Assembly: GCA_039199225.1 (NCBI GenBank)
Contig: JBCCSZ010000168.1
Location: 1 to 16,549 of the forward strand
DNA from: JBCCSZ01 sp039199225
GTDB taxonomy: Bacteria > Bacteroidota > Bacteroidia > Chitinophagales > Saprospiraceae
Direction of reading: 5' to 3'
DNA: 16,549 nucleotides
Shown: positions 14,642 through 16,549 of the stretch, piece after piece
Layout of the letters: each line of letters starts with the position of its first letter
How positions within the stretch are numbered: the first letter of the stretch is position 1
Notes under the pieces: model-generated
Databases searched by the model: none
The model's input: only the letters and a program-made list of their open reading frames with translations
What the model was told of the DNA's origin: nothing
Program-made: the position numbers and the translations under genes

Positions 14642-14656
14642 ATTTTGGCCCAAAAT
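14642..14656. promoter_or_regulatory. Perfect 7-1-7 palindrome ATTTTGG-C-CCAAAAT, candidate operator
   Basis: The two 7-base arms are exact reverse complements about one central base, ending 10 bases before the ATG of the PDZ-hydrolase gene. This size and position fit the operator of a dimeric repressor. As RNA the loop would be too tight for a hairpin, so a DNA site is more likely. Confidence 0.45.
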
Positions 14657-14666
14657 TTAAAACTCG

Positions 14667-16549
14667 ATGAAAATCCGCCTGCTTTTTATAACATTTTTGA
14701 TTGTTGTTCAAGCCGCTGCCCAAAACATCCCACAAAAGGGCAACTTGGGGGTTCAGCTCTCCTCGGCACCAAAAAATGAGTATGAGGCTATTTTTGCTAT
14801 TGCCGGAGTATCCAAAGGGAGTACTGCTGAGAGCCTCGGCTTGCAGCCCAATGATGTTTTGGTGGAGCTGAATGGCATTCTTTTCGACGATGGCAATAAA
14901 ATTCCGCAGGTGATAGGCAAATTTGTGGTGGGTGAAAAGGTAATGGCGAAGGTTTTGCGGGATGGACAACTGAAAGACCTCACGGGGCAGGTGCAGGCAA
15001 GACCTCCTTTCAAAAAGCCCAATCACGAGTTGCAGTTGCTGGAAGTACCTTTTCGGGATGGCTATGTTCGAGCTTATCTGACACACCCCAAGGGAGAAGG
15101 CCCCTTCCCGACGATTTACTACATTCAAGGTTACCCTTGTCAATCCATCGACAACCACCCACAAAGCCCAATTTTGCAGCTCACGGCTGGGCTGGTTGAT
15201 TTAGGCTATGCCGTTTTCCGTATAGAAAAACCTGGTGTAGGCGAATTTTCAAACCTCTCGCCATGCATGGAATATTCCTTCGACGATGAGCTGGAAAATT
15301 TTCGAAATGGCTTGTCGTTTTTACAAAACTTAAAAGGAGTAGATCGCTCTAAGATTTATCTATTTGGGCATTCCTTGGGCGGAAACGTCGCTTCCATTCT
15401 CGGGCAAGACAGCCAACTTGCAGGCGCAATGGTGTACGGCACCCTGGTGAAACCTTGGGAAGATTACCTACTGGACATGGCGTATTACAGCCAAACGCAG
15501 GCGGAAAATCCGGTATCTGTTGATGAGAATATTTCCCTACTCAAGTCGGCAAATCACAAATTGTACAATAAGCAGTTGGACCATACCAATCTGTCGGAAA
15601 AGGAAAAAGAATTGCTGTCGGCCTGGCACGATTACAAGGCAGACGGCACAGTTTTCAATCGCCAAATCGCCTTTTGGCAAAATTTCAGCAAGCACAACTA
15701 TATAAAAGAATGGTCTAAGGTGAACATCCCCGTTCTTGTGATCTATGGCGAAAGCGATGCCCATGCGATCAGCGCCTTGGATTCTGAGCTCATCGCGCAA
15801 ACGGTAAATGCGCAGCATGAAGGAAAGGCGACCTTTATGCTATTGGAAAATACCAACCACCTATTTGCAAATGTGCCTTCGCGTGCCAAGGAGTTGGAAA
15901 ACATCAACAATGGCCTGTCGGGACAGGTGGCGCTGACGCAATTTAATCACGAATTGCCGGGCGTTTTGGACAATTGGATCAACAAAGAAAAAGAGGCGTC
16001 GGCACAGCGAATATTTGACAATGCGTCTTCTTTTTTCCCAAAATCTGAAACCCAAATGTCGAGCATGGATGTCGTAGCAGTGGACGTCAACAAAGATGGT
16101 CACAAAGACATCATTCTCGCAACAGAATTTGGCCCCAATAAGCTGTTCATTTTTAAGGAGGGCAAATGGAAAAGCCAGTCTTTACCCCAGCTCAAGGAGT
16201 ATACGGCTCCATACCTGGGCGAGGACAGCGAAGACATCGCAGTGGCTGATTTCAACAAGGATGGCAGCCCGGACTTATTTTTTGTAAGCGAGGATACCAA
16301 GCACCATGAGCTGCTACTCAACGATGGTCGCGGCAATTTCTCGATGGCCGATTTTCAGATCGCCAAGAAGGGACAAGCCAATGCCGTCCTGACGCACGAT
16401 TTTAATCAAGACGGATGGCCGGATATTCTCATTGGCATTCGCGGTCAAAACGAACTGTACATCAACAACAAGGGAAAGGGGTTCACAGAAAACAAGCAGA
16501 CCGTCGGCGAGCTGCAAGAGTCGCTAGACTACCTGCGGCTGTCGATCAA
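14667..16549 (+). CDS. Secreted PDZ - alpha/beta hydrolase - VCBS-repeat fusion protein (3' end outside the window)
   Basis: The frame is open from the ATG at 14667 to the window edge (627 codons, incomplete). Residues 1-18 are a Sec signal (MKIRLLFITFLIVVQAAAQ). Residues about 22-112 form a PDZ domain (GNLGVQL, SKGSTAESLGLQPNDVLVEL). About 117-440 is an alpha/beta hydrolase with IYYIQGYPCQS (oxyanion region), VFRIEKPGVGEF, nucleophile S236 in FGHSLGG, acid D364 in VLVIYGESDAH and H398 in LENTNHLF: a complete triad. From 452 come three DxNxDG calcium loops at 473 (DVNKDG), 528 (DFNKDG) and 578 (DFNQDG), spaced 50-55 residues with IILATE / LFFVSE / ILIGIR strands, as in FG-GAP/VCBS beta-propellers; more blades probably follow. 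The likely role is hydrolysis of a peptide or ester outside the cytoplasm, with the propeller binding a partner or surface. Confidence 0.9.
   Translation, partial: MKIRLLFITFLIVVQAAAQNIPQKGNLGVQLSSAPKNEYEAIFAIAGVSKGSTAESLGLQPNDVLVELNGILFDDGNKIPQVIGKFVVGEKVMAKVLRDGQLKDLTGQVQARPPFKKPNHELQLLEVPFRDGYVRAYLTHPKGEGPFPTIYYIQGYPCQSIDNHPQSPILQLTAGLVDLGYAVFRIEKPGVGEFSNLSPCMEYSFDDELENFRNGLSFLQNLKGVDRSKIYLFGHSLGGNVASILGQDSQLAGAMVYGTLVKPWEDYLLDMAYYSQTQAENPVSVDENISLLKSANHKLYNKQLDHTNLSEKEKELLSAWHDYKADGTVFNRQIAFWQNFSKHNYIKEWSKVNIPVLVIYGESDAHAISALDSELIAQTVNAQHEGKATFMLLENTNHLFANVPSRAKELENINNGLSGQVALTQFNHELPGVLDNWINKEKEASAQRIFDNASSFFPKSETQMSSMDVVAVDVNKDGHKDIILATEFGPNKLFIFKEGKWKSQSLPQLKEYTAPYLGEDSEDIAVADFNKDGSPDLFFVSEDTKHHELLLNDGRGNFSMADFQIAKKGQANAVLTHDFNQDGWPDILIGIRGQNELYINNKGKGFTENKQTVGELQESLDYLRLSI

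Larger units (their letters stand above)
14540..14659. repeat. 12-bp direct repeat GCCCAAAATTTA, two copies
   Basis: Identical copies lie at 14540-14551 and 14648-14659, 108 bases apart, in the gap between two divergent genes. The right copy overlaps a perfect palindrome just before the start of the PDZ-hydrolase gene. Read on the minus strand each copy is TAAATTTTGGGC, close to a -7 box with one extra base. Binding sites for one regulator of both genes are possible. Confidence 0.4.

Noticed and set aside
14622..15164. 180-codon minus-strand open frame
   Set aside because: It lies antisense to the PDZ and hydrolase parts of a gene with a complete catalytic triad, and its translation has no recognisable feature.
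1..16549. CRISPR array, tRNA, rRNA, prophage or defence island
   Set aside because: No regularly spaced repeats, no cloverleaf-like sequence, no rRNA stretches and no integrase, phage or defence proteins were seen.

Overview
The window looks like chromosomal DNA of a free-living member of the Bacteroidota. The evidence is a TonB-dependent receptor with an N-terminal carboxypeptidase-D-like domain and a terminal Phe, many lipoprotein signals with Ser or Gly before the Cys, start sites without clear Shine-Dalgarno sequences, and promoter-like TAnnTTTG boxes. Genus and species cannot be read from the sequence.

Layout. Positions 1-870 hold no convincing gene. They contain a 182-bp element with 26-nt imperfect terminal inverted repeats (478-659) and several hairpins. 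A long imperfect inverted repeat (850-953) stands directly before a plus-strand operon (968-3915), which encodes a TonB-dependent outer-membrane receptor and a His-rich lipoprotein and is probably a metal-uptake pair. A long bidirectional terminator (3916-3969) closes it.

From 3981 to 14435 everything is on the minus strand. Read in the direction of transcription (right to left), the genes are: an Ig-like lipoprotein; an outer-membrane beta-barrel; a lipoprotein of the agmatine/peptidylarginine deiminase family; a small-molecule kinase and an inositol-monophosphatase-family enzyme 2 nt apart; a DUF2200 protein; an AraC-type regulator; two SnoaL/NTF2-fold proteins that overlap by 1 nt, the first a lipoprotein; a large secreted (alpha/alpha)6-barrel glycoside hydrolase with FN3-like and carbohydrate-binding C-terminal domains; and an unrecognised acidic protein.

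At the right edge (14667 onward, plus strand) a gene runs out of the window. Its 627 visible codons encode a signal peptide, a PDZ domain, a complete Ser-Asp-His alpha/beta hydrolase and at least three DxNxDG (FG-GAP/VCBS) repeats. That fusion, with a perfect 7-1-7 palindrome just before its start codon, is the most unusual object here.

Most products are predicted to be exported (receptor, barrel, lipoproteins, secreted hydrolases), which suggests a cell-envelope and nutrient-scavenging neighbourhood. I see no rRNA, tRNA, CRISPR array, intact insertion sequence, phage gene or recognisable defence system.
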